From NCBI RefSeq assembly GCF_042140125.1, contig NZ_CP159473.1: DNA of 64,000 nucleotides, one strand, 5' to 3'. Origin of the DNA: Rhodophyticola sp017644125 (GTDB lineage Bacteria; Pseudomonadota; Alphaproteobacteria; Rhodobacterales; Rhodobacteraceae). The notes beneath the pieces are model-generated. The model saw nothing but the letters and a program-made list of their open reading frames with translations. It did not search any database and was not told the DNA's origin. This document shows, piece by piece, positions 54,317 through 62,554 of the stretch. Position 1 is the stretch's first letter; each line of letters starts with the position of its first letter. The position numbers were made by a program, and so were the translations under genes.

Positions 54317-55513
54317 TCAGGCGCTCCTTTGTCGAAAAACAGGGTCTAATAAGGGGATTAGGCAAGCTTCGGACCGGGCAGCGATCTCGGCATCGAACGC
54401 CCAGGAGAGCCATGGCAGCAGCGCCCGGATATCCGACGTTTCAATCGTCGCGCCGCACCAGATCCGCAGACCCGGAGGCGCATCGCGATAGGCCCCGATG
54501 TCGAGAGCGATACCTTCCGCCTCCAGCCGCCTGGCCACGGCTTTGGCAAAACCCGCCCCGTCGGTGATCCGGCTGTCGGTGAATTTCAGACAGACGGACG
54601 TGTTCGACCGCGTCCGGGGATCCACCGCGAGATTTTCGATCCACGGCGTCGCATCGACAAAATCGAAGATCGCCTGCGCATTGGCATCGGCACGCGCCAT
54701 CAGTGCCGGCAGCCCGCCGATTTCACGCGCCCAGTTCAGCGCAAAGAGATAGTCTTCGACGGCCAGCATCGACGGGGTGTTGATCGTGGCGCCCGAAAAG
54801 ATGCCGTCGATCAGTTTGCCGCCCTTGGTCAGCCGGAAGATCTTCGGCAGCGGCCAGTCCGGCACGTAGCTCTCCAGCCGCTCCACCGCCCGCGGGCTGA
54901 GGATCAGCATGCCATGGGCCGCCTCCCCGCCCATCACCTTCTGCCAGGAGAAGGTGGTGGCATCCAGCTTCTCCCAGGGCAGATCCTGCGCGAAAGCGGC
55001 GCTGGTCGCATCGCAGAGCGTCAGGCCGGCCCGGTCGGCGGGGATGACATCCCCGGTTGGCACCCGCACGCCGGATGTGGTGCCGTTCCATGTAAAACAG
55101 ACATCGTTATTGTAGTTTAATGCGGCCATATCGACGATATGGCCATAATCCGCGGTATGAACCTCGGCCTCTATCTTCAGCTGCTTGACCGCATCGGTGA
55201 CCCAGCCCGCGCCAAAGCTTTCCCACGCGACCATGTGACCGGGGCGTTCGCCCAGCAGGTTCCACATCGCCATCTCGAACGCGCCGGTGTCGGAGGCGGG
55301 CACGATCCCGATCCTGTAATCCGCCGGAACGCCGAGCAGGTCGCGCGTGCCATCGATCGCTGCTTTCAGCTTGGTCTTGCCGATATCGGCGCGATGCGAC
55401 CTGCCAAGTGCGGCATCCGCAAGTTTCTCCAGCGACCATGTGGGGGGTTTGGCGCAAGGCCCGGACGAAAAACGCGGATTGACCGGCCGCGCGGCCGGGG
55501 TGTTCGTAACCAT
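54317..55513 (-). CDS. serC: phosphoserine aminotransferase (SerC)
   Basis: Converts 3-phosphohydroxypyruvate to phosphoserine with glutamate and PLP. The 398-residue protein is the alphaproteobacterial form (NPRFSSGPCAKPPTWSLEKLADAALGRSHR, GIVPASDTGAFEMAMWNLLG). The PLP-binding Lys is in TTFSWQKVMGGEAAHGMLI. The ATG at 55513 follows GAGGAT. It is preceded by a serC-type leader RNA whose pairing would cover the region next to the start codon. It is first in the serC-serA operon. Confidence 0.96.
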   Translation of the reverse strand: MVTNTPAARPVNPRFSSGPCAKPPTWSLEKLADAALGRSHRADIGKTKLKAAIDGTRDLLGVPADYRIGIVPASDTGAFEMAMWNLLGERPGHMVAWESFGAGWVTDAVKQLKIEAEVHTADYGHIVDMAALNYNNDVCFTWNGTTSGVRVPTGDVIPADRAGLTLCDATSAAFAQDLPWEKLDATTFSWQKVMGGEAAHGMLILSPRAVERLESYVPDWPLPKIFRLTKGGKLIDGIFSGATINTPSMLAVEDYLFALNWAREIGGLPALMARADANAQAIFDFVDATPWIENLAVDPRTRSNTSVCLKFTDSRITDGAGFAKAVARRLEAEGIALDIGAYRDAPPGLRIWCGATIETSDIRALLPWLSWAFDAEIAARSEACLIPLLDPVFRQRSA

Positions 55514-55565
55514 CGGTGGTATCCTCACAGATATGCGCCCCTCGTTGGGGAGGGGTGTCCCACCG
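55514..55565 (-). ncRNA. serC leader RNA (cis-regulatory)
   Basis: Directly upstream of the serC start, the minus-strand RNA can fold as a stem CGGTGG (55560-55565)/CCACCG (55514-55519) enclosing a hairpin CCCCTC/GAGGGG (55550-55555 / 55538-55543). The outer stem ends next to the AUG and brackets the ribosome-binding GAGGA. A serC motif of about this size is known upstream of serC-serA operons in alphaproteobacteria. The match in position and form supports this call; I could not run a covariance search. Confidence 0.65.
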
Positions 55566-55800
55566 ACGCTGATACGACCGGAACACGCGCCGCACAAGTC
55601 GGAAAGCGCGCGCGAACCGCCGCAAAACGGCCACAGCCCGTGCGACGGCGCGTCGCGGCCGGGAGCGCCGGTGAAGACCCGCATCGGGCGGCAAAGGGCG
55701 CGGAACAACCGGGGGTAGAGAGAATTGGCTTGCCTGACCCGGATCGCTAACGGTAAACGGGAAACAGACGACCGTGCACACGTATAGGAAGAGTCCACCC

Positions 55801-56235
55801 GTGAGAGACTCAATACAGGCTCAAATTTTCAATCTGAGTGATTTTCTGCCCTTCCAGATGTCCGTGGTGTCTACCCGGCTGTTTCAGACGATCATGGCCG
55901 ATAGCGGGCTTCAATTGCCCGAATGGCGGATCGTGATGGCGCTGCCCGGCAATCAGCCCTGTTCGTCGAACGATCTTTGCATCCTGACCGCGATGGACGC
56001 GGCCCGCGTCAGCCGGGCACAGCGCCGTCTGGAGGAACTGGAGCTGATCGAGGTGAAACCGGATATGGCGGACCGTCGGCGGCTGATCGTGCAGTTGAGC
56101 GAGGCCGGAATGCGGGAGTTCGACCGTCTGCAGGCCGCGGCCCGCATGGCCGAGGCGGAGCTTCTGGACAATATGCCTCCAGCGGATCGCGCCCGGCTGA
56201 AATCGGCCGTGTCCCGGCTGTTCGACAAGCTCTAG
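55801..56235 (+). CDS. MarR family transcriptional regulator
   Basis: A 144-residue MarR regulator: IFNLSDFLPFQMSVVSTRLFQTIMADSGLQLPEWRIVMAL (dimer part), SNDLCILTAMDAARVSRAQRRLEELELIEV (HTH) and MADRRRLIVQLSEAGMREFDRLQ (wing and after). It starts with GTG at 55801, and another GTG at 55774 is possible. It is divergent from the serC leader and upstream of the sit operator region. It is a probable paralogue of the regulator at 52183. Its target is unknown. Confidence 0.85.
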   Translation: MRDSIQAQIFNLSDFLPFQMSVVSTRLFQTIMADSGLQLPEWRIVMALPGNQPCSSNDLCILTAMDAARVSRAQRRLEELELIEVKPDMADRRRLIVQLSEAGMREFDRLQAAARMAEAELLDNMPPADRARLKSAVSRLFDKL

Positions 56236-56327
56236 GACGCGCCCGCCCGTTTCCCGTCGTTGCGCCGAACAGATGACCCTGCCTGTCATTGCCCCGACAA
56301 CCGGGAGTATTTTCGGGTTTGGAATGC

Positions 56328-56366
56328 GACTGACTCGCAAAACCATTGACTTTTTGCGAGTCAGTC
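56328..56366. promoter_or_regulatory. 15-bp inverted-repeat operator in front of the sit operon
   Basis: Perfect arms GACTGACTCGCAAAA (56328-56342) and its complement (56352-56366) flank a 9-base spacer. The right arm lies between -35 TTGACT (56346-56351) and -10 CAATAT (56368-56373, 16-base spacing). A repressor bound here would block the promoter. A metal-responsive regulator of the Mur/Fur type is the natural candidate, because the downstream genes are metal transporters. Confidence 0.65.
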
Positions 56367-56373
56367 TCAATAT
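56346..56373 (+). promoter_or_regulatory. sigma-70 promoter of the sit operon
   Basis: TTGACT and CAATAT with 16 bases between, 39 bases before the sitA ATG, overlapped by the inverted repeat. Confidence 0.6.
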
Positions 56374-56411
56374 CAAGTTTGACGGCCTTCAAACATGCGG
56401 ATTCCGAATCG

Positions 56412-57362
56412 ATGCTGAAACATCTTCTCATTGTATTGGCCACCACTCTGGCGCTGACCGGCCCCGCCATGGCGCAGGATCGGCTGGACGTCGTGGCGAC
56501 AACCGGCATGATCGCCGATGCAGCGCGGGTCGTCGGCGGCGACGCGGTCGAGGTGCGCGCGCTGATGGGCCCGGGCGTGGACCCTCATGCCTACCGACAG
56601 ACCCGCAGCGACATCGTCGCGATGACACGGGCCGATCTGGTGCTTTGGCACGGCCTGTTCCTCGAAGCGCAGATGGAGAGCTTCTTTGCCGATCTCGGTC
56701 AGGAACGTCTGGTCGTGGCCGTCGCCGACGGGCTGCCTCGCGACGTGCTTGTTGCCCATGACGATTACGCAGACCGCTTCGACCCCCATGTCTGGATGGA
56801 CCCGGATCTTTGGGCGCTGGTCGTGACCGAGGTGCAAAACGCCCTGACCGAGGCGCAGCCGGAAAATGCCGATCTCTTCGCGGCCAATGCCGCGGCCCAT
56901 ATGGGAGATCTCGCCGCCCTGTCGGCTTATGCGGATCGGGTTCTTGCCAGCGTGCCGGAACCCGCTCGCGTTTTGCTGACGGCCCATGACGCCTTCAACT
57001 ATTTCGGCGCCGCCCATGGATTCGAGGTGATGGGAATTCAGGGCATCTCGACCGAATCCGAAGCAGGGCTCGCCCGCATTTCCGATCTCGTCGACCTGCT
57101 GGTCGACCGGAATGTCGGGGCAGTGTTCGTGGAAAGCTCGGTCTCCGACCGCAATGTGCGCGCGCTCATCGAAGGCGCCGCGGCCCGCGGCCACGAGGTG
57201 ATCATCGGCGGCGAACTCTATTCCGACGCGATGGGGCCCGATGGCAGCTATGAAGGCACCTATCTTGGCATGATCGACCACAATGTAACGGTGATCGCCC
57301 GCGCCCTTGGCGGCACCGCTCCCGAACGAGGCATGAATGGCCTGCTATCCGCAGGCATGTGA
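56412..57362 (+). CDS. sitA: metal ABC transporter substrate-binding protein (SitA/MntC-like)
   Basis: A 316-residue periplasmic cluster A-I metal-binding protein. A signal peptide (MLKHLLIVLATTLALTGPAMAQ) is followed by metal ligands in GVDPHAYRQTRSD (His) and DRFDPHVWMDPDLW (His), with further Glu/Asp ligands in GISTESEAGLARI and the last third. There is no His-rich loop typical of ZnuA, so manganese or iron is likelier than zinc. It is the first gene after the operator. Confidence 0.88.
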   Translation: MLKHLLIVLATTLALTGPAMAQDRLDVVATTGMIADAARVVGGDAVEVRALMGPGVDPHAYRQTRSDIVAMTRADLVLWHGLFLEAQMESFFADLGQERLVVAVADGLPRDVLVAHDDYADRFDPHVWMDPDLWALVVTEVQNALTEAQPENADLFAANAAAHMGDLAALSAYADRVLASVPEPARVLLTAHDAFNYFGAAHGFEVMGIQGISTESEAGLARISDLVDLLVDRNVGAVFVESSVSDRNVRALIEGAAARGHEVIIGGELYSDAMGPDGSYEGTYLGMIDHNVTVIARALGGTAPERGMNGLLSAGM

Positions 57363-57371
57363 GAGGACCAT

Positions 57372-58178
57372 ATGACCGCACTTAATCTGGCAACCCAAAA
57401 CGGGCTTCGTCCCGAGGCAGCCGAGATTGCGACCAGCCCCCTTGCCATACGGGGGCTGACCGTGTCCTACGGAGAGAAACCGGCCATCTTTTCCGTCGAC
57501 ATGACGATCCGGCCCGGCTCGATGACCGCGATCATCGGGCCGAACGGCGCGGGGAAATCGACCCTGTTGAAGGCCGCGTTGGGTATCATTCGCCCGCTGT
57601 CCGGCCAGACCACGGTTTTCGGCCGCCCGCTCGACACGCAGCGGGCGCGGATCGCCTATGTGCCGCAGCGCGCCAGCGTCGATTGGGATTTCCCGACCAC
57701 CGTGCTCGACGTGGTTCTGATGGGGCTCTACCGCGAGCTGGGCCTGCTGCGGCTGGTCCGAAGCAGCCACCGGAAAACCGCGACCGACGCACTGCGACGG
57801 GTCGGCATGGCGGATTTCGCAGACCGGCAGATCGGGCAGCTTTCCGGCGGGCAGCAACAGCGGGTGTTCCTGGCCCGCGCCCTGGCCCAGGGTGCCGATC
57901 TCTATCTGCTGGACGAGCCCTTTGCCGGCGTCGACGCGGCCACCGAAAAGGCCATTATCGCCGTTCTGAAAAGCCTGAAGGCGGACGGCAAGACCGTGGT
58001 TGCCGTGCATCATGACCTTGCAACGGTCGAGCAGTATTTCGACCACGCCTTCCTGATCAATGTCCGCCCGGTCGCCGAAGGCACCGTGGCCGAAGCCTTC
58101 ACCGCCGAAAGCCTTCAGGCGGCCTATGGCGGGCGGCTGGCAACGGCACAGATCGACCGGCTCAGTCAGGCGGGCTGA
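57372..58178 (+). CDS. sitB: metal ABC transporter ATP-binding protein (SitB/MntB-like)
   Basis: A 268-residue ATPase with Walker A GPNGAGKSTLLK, the segment YVPQRASVDWDFPTTVLDVV (a hallmark of the manganese-type family), signature QLSGGQQQRVFLARALAQ and Walker B LYLLDEPFAGVD, with the His switch in VHHDLATVEQYF. It powers import of Mn2+ or a similar cation. It starts 10 bases after sitA with GAGAGGAC as ribosome-binding site. Confidence 0.93.
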   Translation: MTALNLATQNGLRPEAAEIATSPLAIRGLTVSYGEKPAIFSVDMTIRPGSMTAIIGPNGAGKSTLLKAALGIIRPLSGQTTVFGRPLDTQRARIAYVPQRASVDWDFPTTVLDVVLMGLYRELGLLRLVRSSHRKTATDALRRVGMADFADRQIGQLSGGQQQRVFLARALAQGADLYLLDEPFAGVDAATEKAIIAVLKSLKADGKTVVAVHHDLATVEQYFDHAFLINVRPVAEGTVAEAFTAESLQAAYGGRLATAQIDRLSQAG

Positions 58179-58182
58179 CATC

Positions 58183-59389
58183 ATGCTTTTCGAGGCTTTG
58201 ACCCTCCAGCTTGGCTACAACGCCACGCTGGTCGCCATCGGCGCGATGCTGCTTGGCATATCGGCGGGCGCGACCGGAACCTTCCTCTTCCTGCGCAAAC
58301 GCGCCCTTGTGTCCGATGCGATCAGCCACGCCACCCTGCCCGGTATCGGTCTGGCCTTCATCGTCATGGTCTGGCTGGGCATGGACGGGCGCAGCCTGCC
58401 GGGTCTTCTGATCGGGTCGGCGCTGTCGGCGTGGATCGGGCTGCTTTGCGTGCAATGGCTGACCGGAGGCACCCGGCTGAGTGAGGATTCCGCGATCGGC
58501 GCGGTCCTGTCGGTGTTTTTCGGGGCCGGCATCGTTCTGCTGACCGTCATTCAGGGGATGAGCGCCGGGCGGCAGGCCGGGCTCGAACTCGCTTCTTCTG
58601 GGCTCCACCGCGGGCATGCTCTTCTCCGACGCGGTGCTGATCGCCGGTGGCGGCGCGCTTGTTCTGATGCTTACGCTTTTGCTGCGCCGTCCCATGTCGC
58701 TTGTCGCCTTCGACAGCGACTTTGCCGCAGCCTCCGGGCTGAACGTGCCGCGGATCGACCTTGCCACCATGGGTCTTGTCCTCGCGGTGACGGTCGTCGG
58801 CCTCAAGATCGTCGGCCTGATCCTGATCGTGGCGCTTCTGATCATCCCGCCGGTGACGGCGCGGTTCTGGACCGAACGCACCGAACATGTCTGGCTGATC
58901 GCGGGCGCTCTGGGCGGAGCATCGGGCTATATCGGGGCCGCCATTTCCGCCTCTGCGCCGGCCTTGCCGACCGGGCCCATCATCGTGCTTGTGGCCTTCG
59001 CCTTCTTTGCGGTTTCGCTTCTGTTTTCGCCAGCGCGCGGCGTTCTGTCCTCGGTCCTTCGCCATCGGCAGTATCAGCGCCGCGTGCATCTTCGGCAGGG
59101 CCTTCTGGCGCTGGCTCAGGGGCAGCCGATCTATGAAGGCTACACGCTGCGCCTTCTGCAACGGGAGGGTCTGGCCCGTCCGGACGGCGTGGCCACCGGC
59201 GACGGGCAAGCCCGCGCCGCCAAGGCCCTGCTGGATGAAAAACGCTGGGAGATGCTGCGCGGGTTGCAGGCCCATGAGGCCACGGCGGCCCGCTACGACG
59301 GGTTGACCGGTCTGGAAACCATCCTGACCGAGGATCAGTTGCGCGATCTGGATACCCGGATTGCCGCCCCGCGGGAGATCGCCCCATGA
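58183..59389 (+). pseudogene. sitC: metal ABC transporter permease (SitC-like), frameshifted
   Basis: The N-terminal part (MLFEALTLQLGYNATLVAIGAMLLG..., RKRALVSDAISHATLPGIGLAF) and the C-terminal part (TAGMLFSDAVLIAGGGALVLML...) both align to the ABC-3 permease family but lie in different frames. One extra base at about 58588, after the codons for QAGLE, breaks the frame; without it, 401 residues are continuous (...GLE-SLLLGSTAGML...). There is no homopolymer there. The protein also has a ~120-residue cytoplasmic tail rich in RQYQRRVHLRQGLLALAQGQPIYEGYTLRLLQ that looks like a winged-helix region. The genes around it are intact. Confidence 0.85.
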
Positions 59390-60303
59390 CCGGTGCCGAG
59401 TTCGTTCCCTTGTCGCTGACGCCGATCCTGATCGGGATGTTCGCCGCCATCGCCTGCGCGCTTCCGGGGAATTTTCTGGTCCTGCGCCGGCAGGCGCTGA
59501 TTGGCGACGCGATCTCACACGTCGTCCTGCCCGGCATCGTGGTGGCCTTCCTGCTGACCGGTGCCGTCACCGCCTGGCCGATGATGCTGGGCGCGGCCGG
59601 TGCGGCGCTGATCTCCGTCGTCCTGATCGAGGCGATCCGACGTCTGGGCCGCATCGAGACCGGCGCGGCCATGGGTGTCGTCTTCACCGCGATGTTCGCA
59701 GCCGGCGTCCTGCTGCTGGAGCGCTCGGACACGTCTTCGGTGCATCTGGATGTGGAGCATGCGTTGATGGGCAATCTGGAAAGCCTGATCTGGCTTGAGG
59801 CGACGGGCTGGCGCTCCCTGCTCGACCCGCAGGCGCTGGCCGGTCTGCCGCCGGAACTTCCCCGCCTTGCGCTGGTGCTGGCGCTTGTCATCGCCTTCAC
59901 CTGGGTTTTCTGGCGCCCGCTGAAGATCTCCACCTTCGATGAAGGCTTTGCACAGGTCCTTGGCATGCGCACCGATCTTCTGGGCATCGCCCTTGTGATG
60001 ATCGCCGCGATCGCCGCCGTTGCCGCCTTCGATGCGGTGGGCTCGATCATCGTCATCGCGATGTTCATCTGCCCGCCGGCGGCGGCCCGGCTGATGACCG
60101 ACGATCTCGCCCGGCAGGTGGGATGGAGCGTGGTTTTCGCCACGCTCTCGGCGATCCTCGGCTATGTTTTCGCAGGCTACGGACCGCTCTGGCTTGGCGG
60201 CAGCGACTCCGTCAGCGCCGCGGGCATGATTGCCACGGTCTCGGGCGTGATCCTTGCCCTTGCCGCGCTGTTCGGGCCACGCCGCCGCGGCATGATGGCC
60301 TGA
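59386..60303 (+). CDS. sitD: metal ABC transporter permease (SitD-like)
   Basis: A 305-residue integral membrane permease of the ABC-3 (zinc/manganese) family with about eight helices. Landmarks are LPGNFLVLRRQALIGDAISHVVLPGIVVAF, MGVVFTAMFAAGVLLLERSD and AFDAVGSIIVIAMFICPPAAARL. Its ATGA overlaps the sitC stop. With a functional SitC it would form the heterodimeric channel; if sitC is truly broken the operon would lack one permease half. Confidence 0.93.
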   Translation: MTGAEFVPLSLTPILIGMFAAIACALPGNFLVLRRQALIGDAISHVVLPGIVVAFLLTGAVTAWPMMLGAAGAALISVVLIEAIRRLGRIETGAAMGVVFTAMFAAGVLLLERSDTSSVHLDVEHALMGNLESLIWLEATGWRSLLDPQALAGLPPELPRLALVLALVIAFTWVFWRPLKISTFDEGFAQVLGMRTDLLGIALVMIAAIAAVAAFDAVGSIIVIAMFICPPAAARLMTDDLARQVGWSVVFATLSAILGYVFAGYGPLWLGGSDSVSAAGMIATVSGVILALAALFGPRRRGMMA

Positions 60304-60379
60304 CCCCGCGCGGCCGCACCGCATCCGAAAGGTCGCATTCAGGCTTGAGCGGGGGCGCATCCCGGCGTAAGCACAATCT

Positions 60380-60567
60380 ACTTCGGTCCGGGCGGTGCGA
60401 GTCGTCCGGGTAAAAGGGAACACGGTGCGGGCGTCAAACCCCAACTCCGTGACTGCCCCCGCAACTGTAAGCGGCGAGCGCGGCTGAATAAAAACCACTG
60501 GCCCCCTCATGGGGTTGGGAAGGTCCAGCCAAGCATCGACCCGCAAGTCAGGAGACCTGCCGAGGTG
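60380..60567 (+). ncRNA. cobalamin riboswitch
   Basis: The core features of the B12 aptamer are in order: GGGAACACGGTG, GACTGCCCCCGCAACTGTAA, GCGGCGAGCGCGG, CCACTGG, GGGAAGG and the terminal B12-box variant AAGTCAGGAGACCTGCC. It senses adenosylcobalamin or related corrinoids, and usually turns off the downstream genes when cobalamin is abundant. It precedes a TonB-dependent receptor gene, the classic btuB arrangement. Confidence 0.95.
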
Positions 60568-60648
60568 ATCACCCTGTTCGGGCGCGGAGGGCGTCATGGG
60601 CAACGGTCTTTCCGTCGTGGTGGCACTCTCACCGTCTGCGGCGGGGCC

Positions 60649-60712
60649 ATCCCCCTTCCAATGACAGCCTTGACACCACCGAGACCCGATAGATCGGGCC
60701 GGAAAGGGGGAT
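60649..60712 (+). promoter_or_regulatory. expression platform sequestering the btuB ribosome-binding site
   Basis: ATCCCCCTTCC (60649-60659) can pair with GGAAAGGGGGAT (60701-60712), with one bulged A, directly in front of the btuB ATG at 60716. The region between also holds a CCCGAT/ATCGGG hairpin. This suits translational control by the riboswitch. Confidence 0.6.
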
Positions 60713-60715
60713 ATC

Positions 60716-62554
60716 ATGAACAAGACACTGGGCGCCGTCGCTGCGACCCTTCTGACAACCACATCCGCACTGGCGCAGGACGCGCCGGTGTTCACGCTGA
60801 ACGAGATCATCTTCTCCGCCGGCCTGACGGCCCTCGAGGCCAGCCGCACCGGCGTTTCCGTGCAGGTCATCGACGAAGACGATCTCCAAGCCGAAGGTGA
60901 CCGCCCGCTTGTGGATGTGCTTGATCGCCTGCCCGGCATCTCGATCACCCGCAACGGGCCGCTGGGGACGCAAACCGCGATCCGCGTGCGTGGTCTGAAC
61001 AACTACTACACACCGGTCCTGATCAACGGGATCGACATGACCGACCCGGCTTCGACCCAGACGCAGTTCGATCTCGGCTCCATCACCACGGCCGGGATCA
61101 GCCGGATCGAAGTGCTCTATGGGTCGCAATCGGCCATCTACGGCTCCGAGGCGATTGCCGGCGTCATCAACATCACCACGCTGAGCCCGCCCGAAGAGAA
61201 CGGCACCGAAGTGACCGTCGAGCTTGAGGCGGGCAGCTACGAAACCTATAGCGGGCTGATCGGGATCGGCACCCGCTTCGACCGCGGCTCGGTTGCGTTG
61301 AGCTACGGCCATGTCGGCAGCGAGGGATTTTCGGCCGCCGATGAAAATCAGGGCAATACCGAAGCCGACGGCTTCGAGTCGAACACGGCAACCCTTCAGG
61401 CGGAGTATGAGCTGACCGACAGCGTGAGCATCGGGGCCAGCCTGTTTTTCCAGACCGCCACCTATGAATATGACGCGGGCGGTGGGGCAGGCGGCGATGC
61501 CGGCCGGTTTGCAGAGGAGGAGCGCCTTGGCGCGCGGCTTTTCACAACCTTCGACGCGTTCGGCGTCGATAACCAGATCGCACTGACCTACTCGAAAACG
61601 GATCGGGCACAGTTCAATATCCCGGCCTCTTTCAACACGCCGTTCATCGGCGAGCGCATCGGTCTTGGCTATCAGGGCACGATCGGTCTGCGCAACGATG
61701 GCACACTGACCTTCGGCGCGGACCGGACGCGGGAGGAGTTCTTCGTCGGCCCCTCGTCATTCTCCACCTCGTCCTCAGGCGATATCGACCTGACGGCGAT
61801 TTATGCGGATCTGAACATGCCTCTGACCCCCGATCTCGATCTGGGCGCCGCGCTTCGCTATGACGATCACTCGCTTTTCGGATCGGCGGTAACGGGCCGG
61901 GTCGCGCTGGCCTGGCGCCCGGCGGCGGGCACGGTGGTCCGCGTCAGTGCCGCAACTGGTTTCCGCGCCCCCTCCCTCAACGAGTTGTTCGGGCCATTCG
62001 GGTCGAACCCCGATCTGGATCCCGAGGAAAGCCGGAGCTTCGATCTGGGCGTGGAGCATGATTTTGGCCGTGGCCGCGTTACGGCCACTCTTTTCTACAC
62101 CGAAATCGACAACCTGATCGACTATGTCTTCCCGGTGCCGGATGCCTATGTTCAGATACCCGGCACATCGGTTACCCGCGGTATCGAACTGTCGGGGCAA
62201 TACGAGCTGACCGATAACCTCTCTGTCTTCGGGAACTACACCTATACCGACGCGCGCGCCGCCGACGATACGCGCCTGCGCCGGGTGCCCTATCACGACG
62301 CCACGCTCGGGATCAGCGGCACATTCGGCACCGGCTGGAGCGCGGATTTCGCCCTTCAGATGGTCCATGATCGCGTCGACCCGGCACCGGTGGAAAACTA
62401 CGCGGTCGCCAATGCCAGCATCGGATATCGGGTGAATGAGACGACGGATGTCTATCTGCGCGTGGAAAACCTGTTTGACGAGCAATATCAGGCCATTCGC
62501 GGATATGGCACCAGCGACAGGGCGGTCTATCTTGGCCTGCGGTCCCGTTTCTAG
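60716..62554 (+). CDS. btuB: TonB-dependent cobalamin receptor (BtuB)
   Basis: A 612-residue outer-membrane receptor: a signal peptide ending SALAQ, a TonB-box-like start (DAPVFTLNEIIFSAGLTALEASRTG), an N-terminal plug (PLVDVLDRLPGISITRNGPLGTQTAIRVRGLNNYYTPVLINGIDMTD, VLYGSQSAIYGSEAIAGVINI) and a 22-strand-type barrel ending LFDEQYQAIRGYGTSDRAVYLGLRSRF with the terminal Phe. Its riboswitch and the following binding protein support vitamin B12 as substrate. Confidence 0.93.
   Translation: MNKTLGAVAATLLTTTSALAQDAPVFTLNEIIFSAGLTALEASRTGVSVQVIDEDDLQAEGDRPLVDVLDRLPGISITRNGPLGTQTAIRVRGLNNYYTPVLINGIDMTDPASTQTQFDLGSITTAGISRIEVLYGSQSAIYGSEAIAGVINITTLSPPEENGTEVTVELEAGSYETYSGLIGIGTRFDRGSVALSYGHVGSEGFSAADENQGNTEADGFESNTATLQAEYELTDSVSIGASLFFQTATYEYDAGGGAGGDAGRFAEEERLGARLFTTFDAFGVDNQIALTYSKTDRAQFNIPASFNTPFIGERIGLGYQGTIGLRNDGTLTFGADRTREEFFVGPSSFSTSSSGDIDLTAIYADLNMPLTPDLDLGAALRYDDHSLFGSAVTGRVALAWRPAAGTVVRVSAATGFRAPSLNELFGPFGSNPDLDPEESRSFDLGVEHDFGRGRVTATLFYTEIDNLIDYVFPVPDAYVQIPGTSVTRGIELSGQYELTDNLSVFGNYTYTDARAADDTRLRRVPYHDATLGISGTFGTGWSADFALQMVHDRVDPAPVENYAVANASIGYRVNETTDVYLRVENLFDEQYQAIRGYGTSDRAVYLGLRSRF

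Noticed and set aside
60304..60380. Additional gene between sitD and the riboswitch
   Set aside because: No open frame with a ribosome-binding site and plausible composition.
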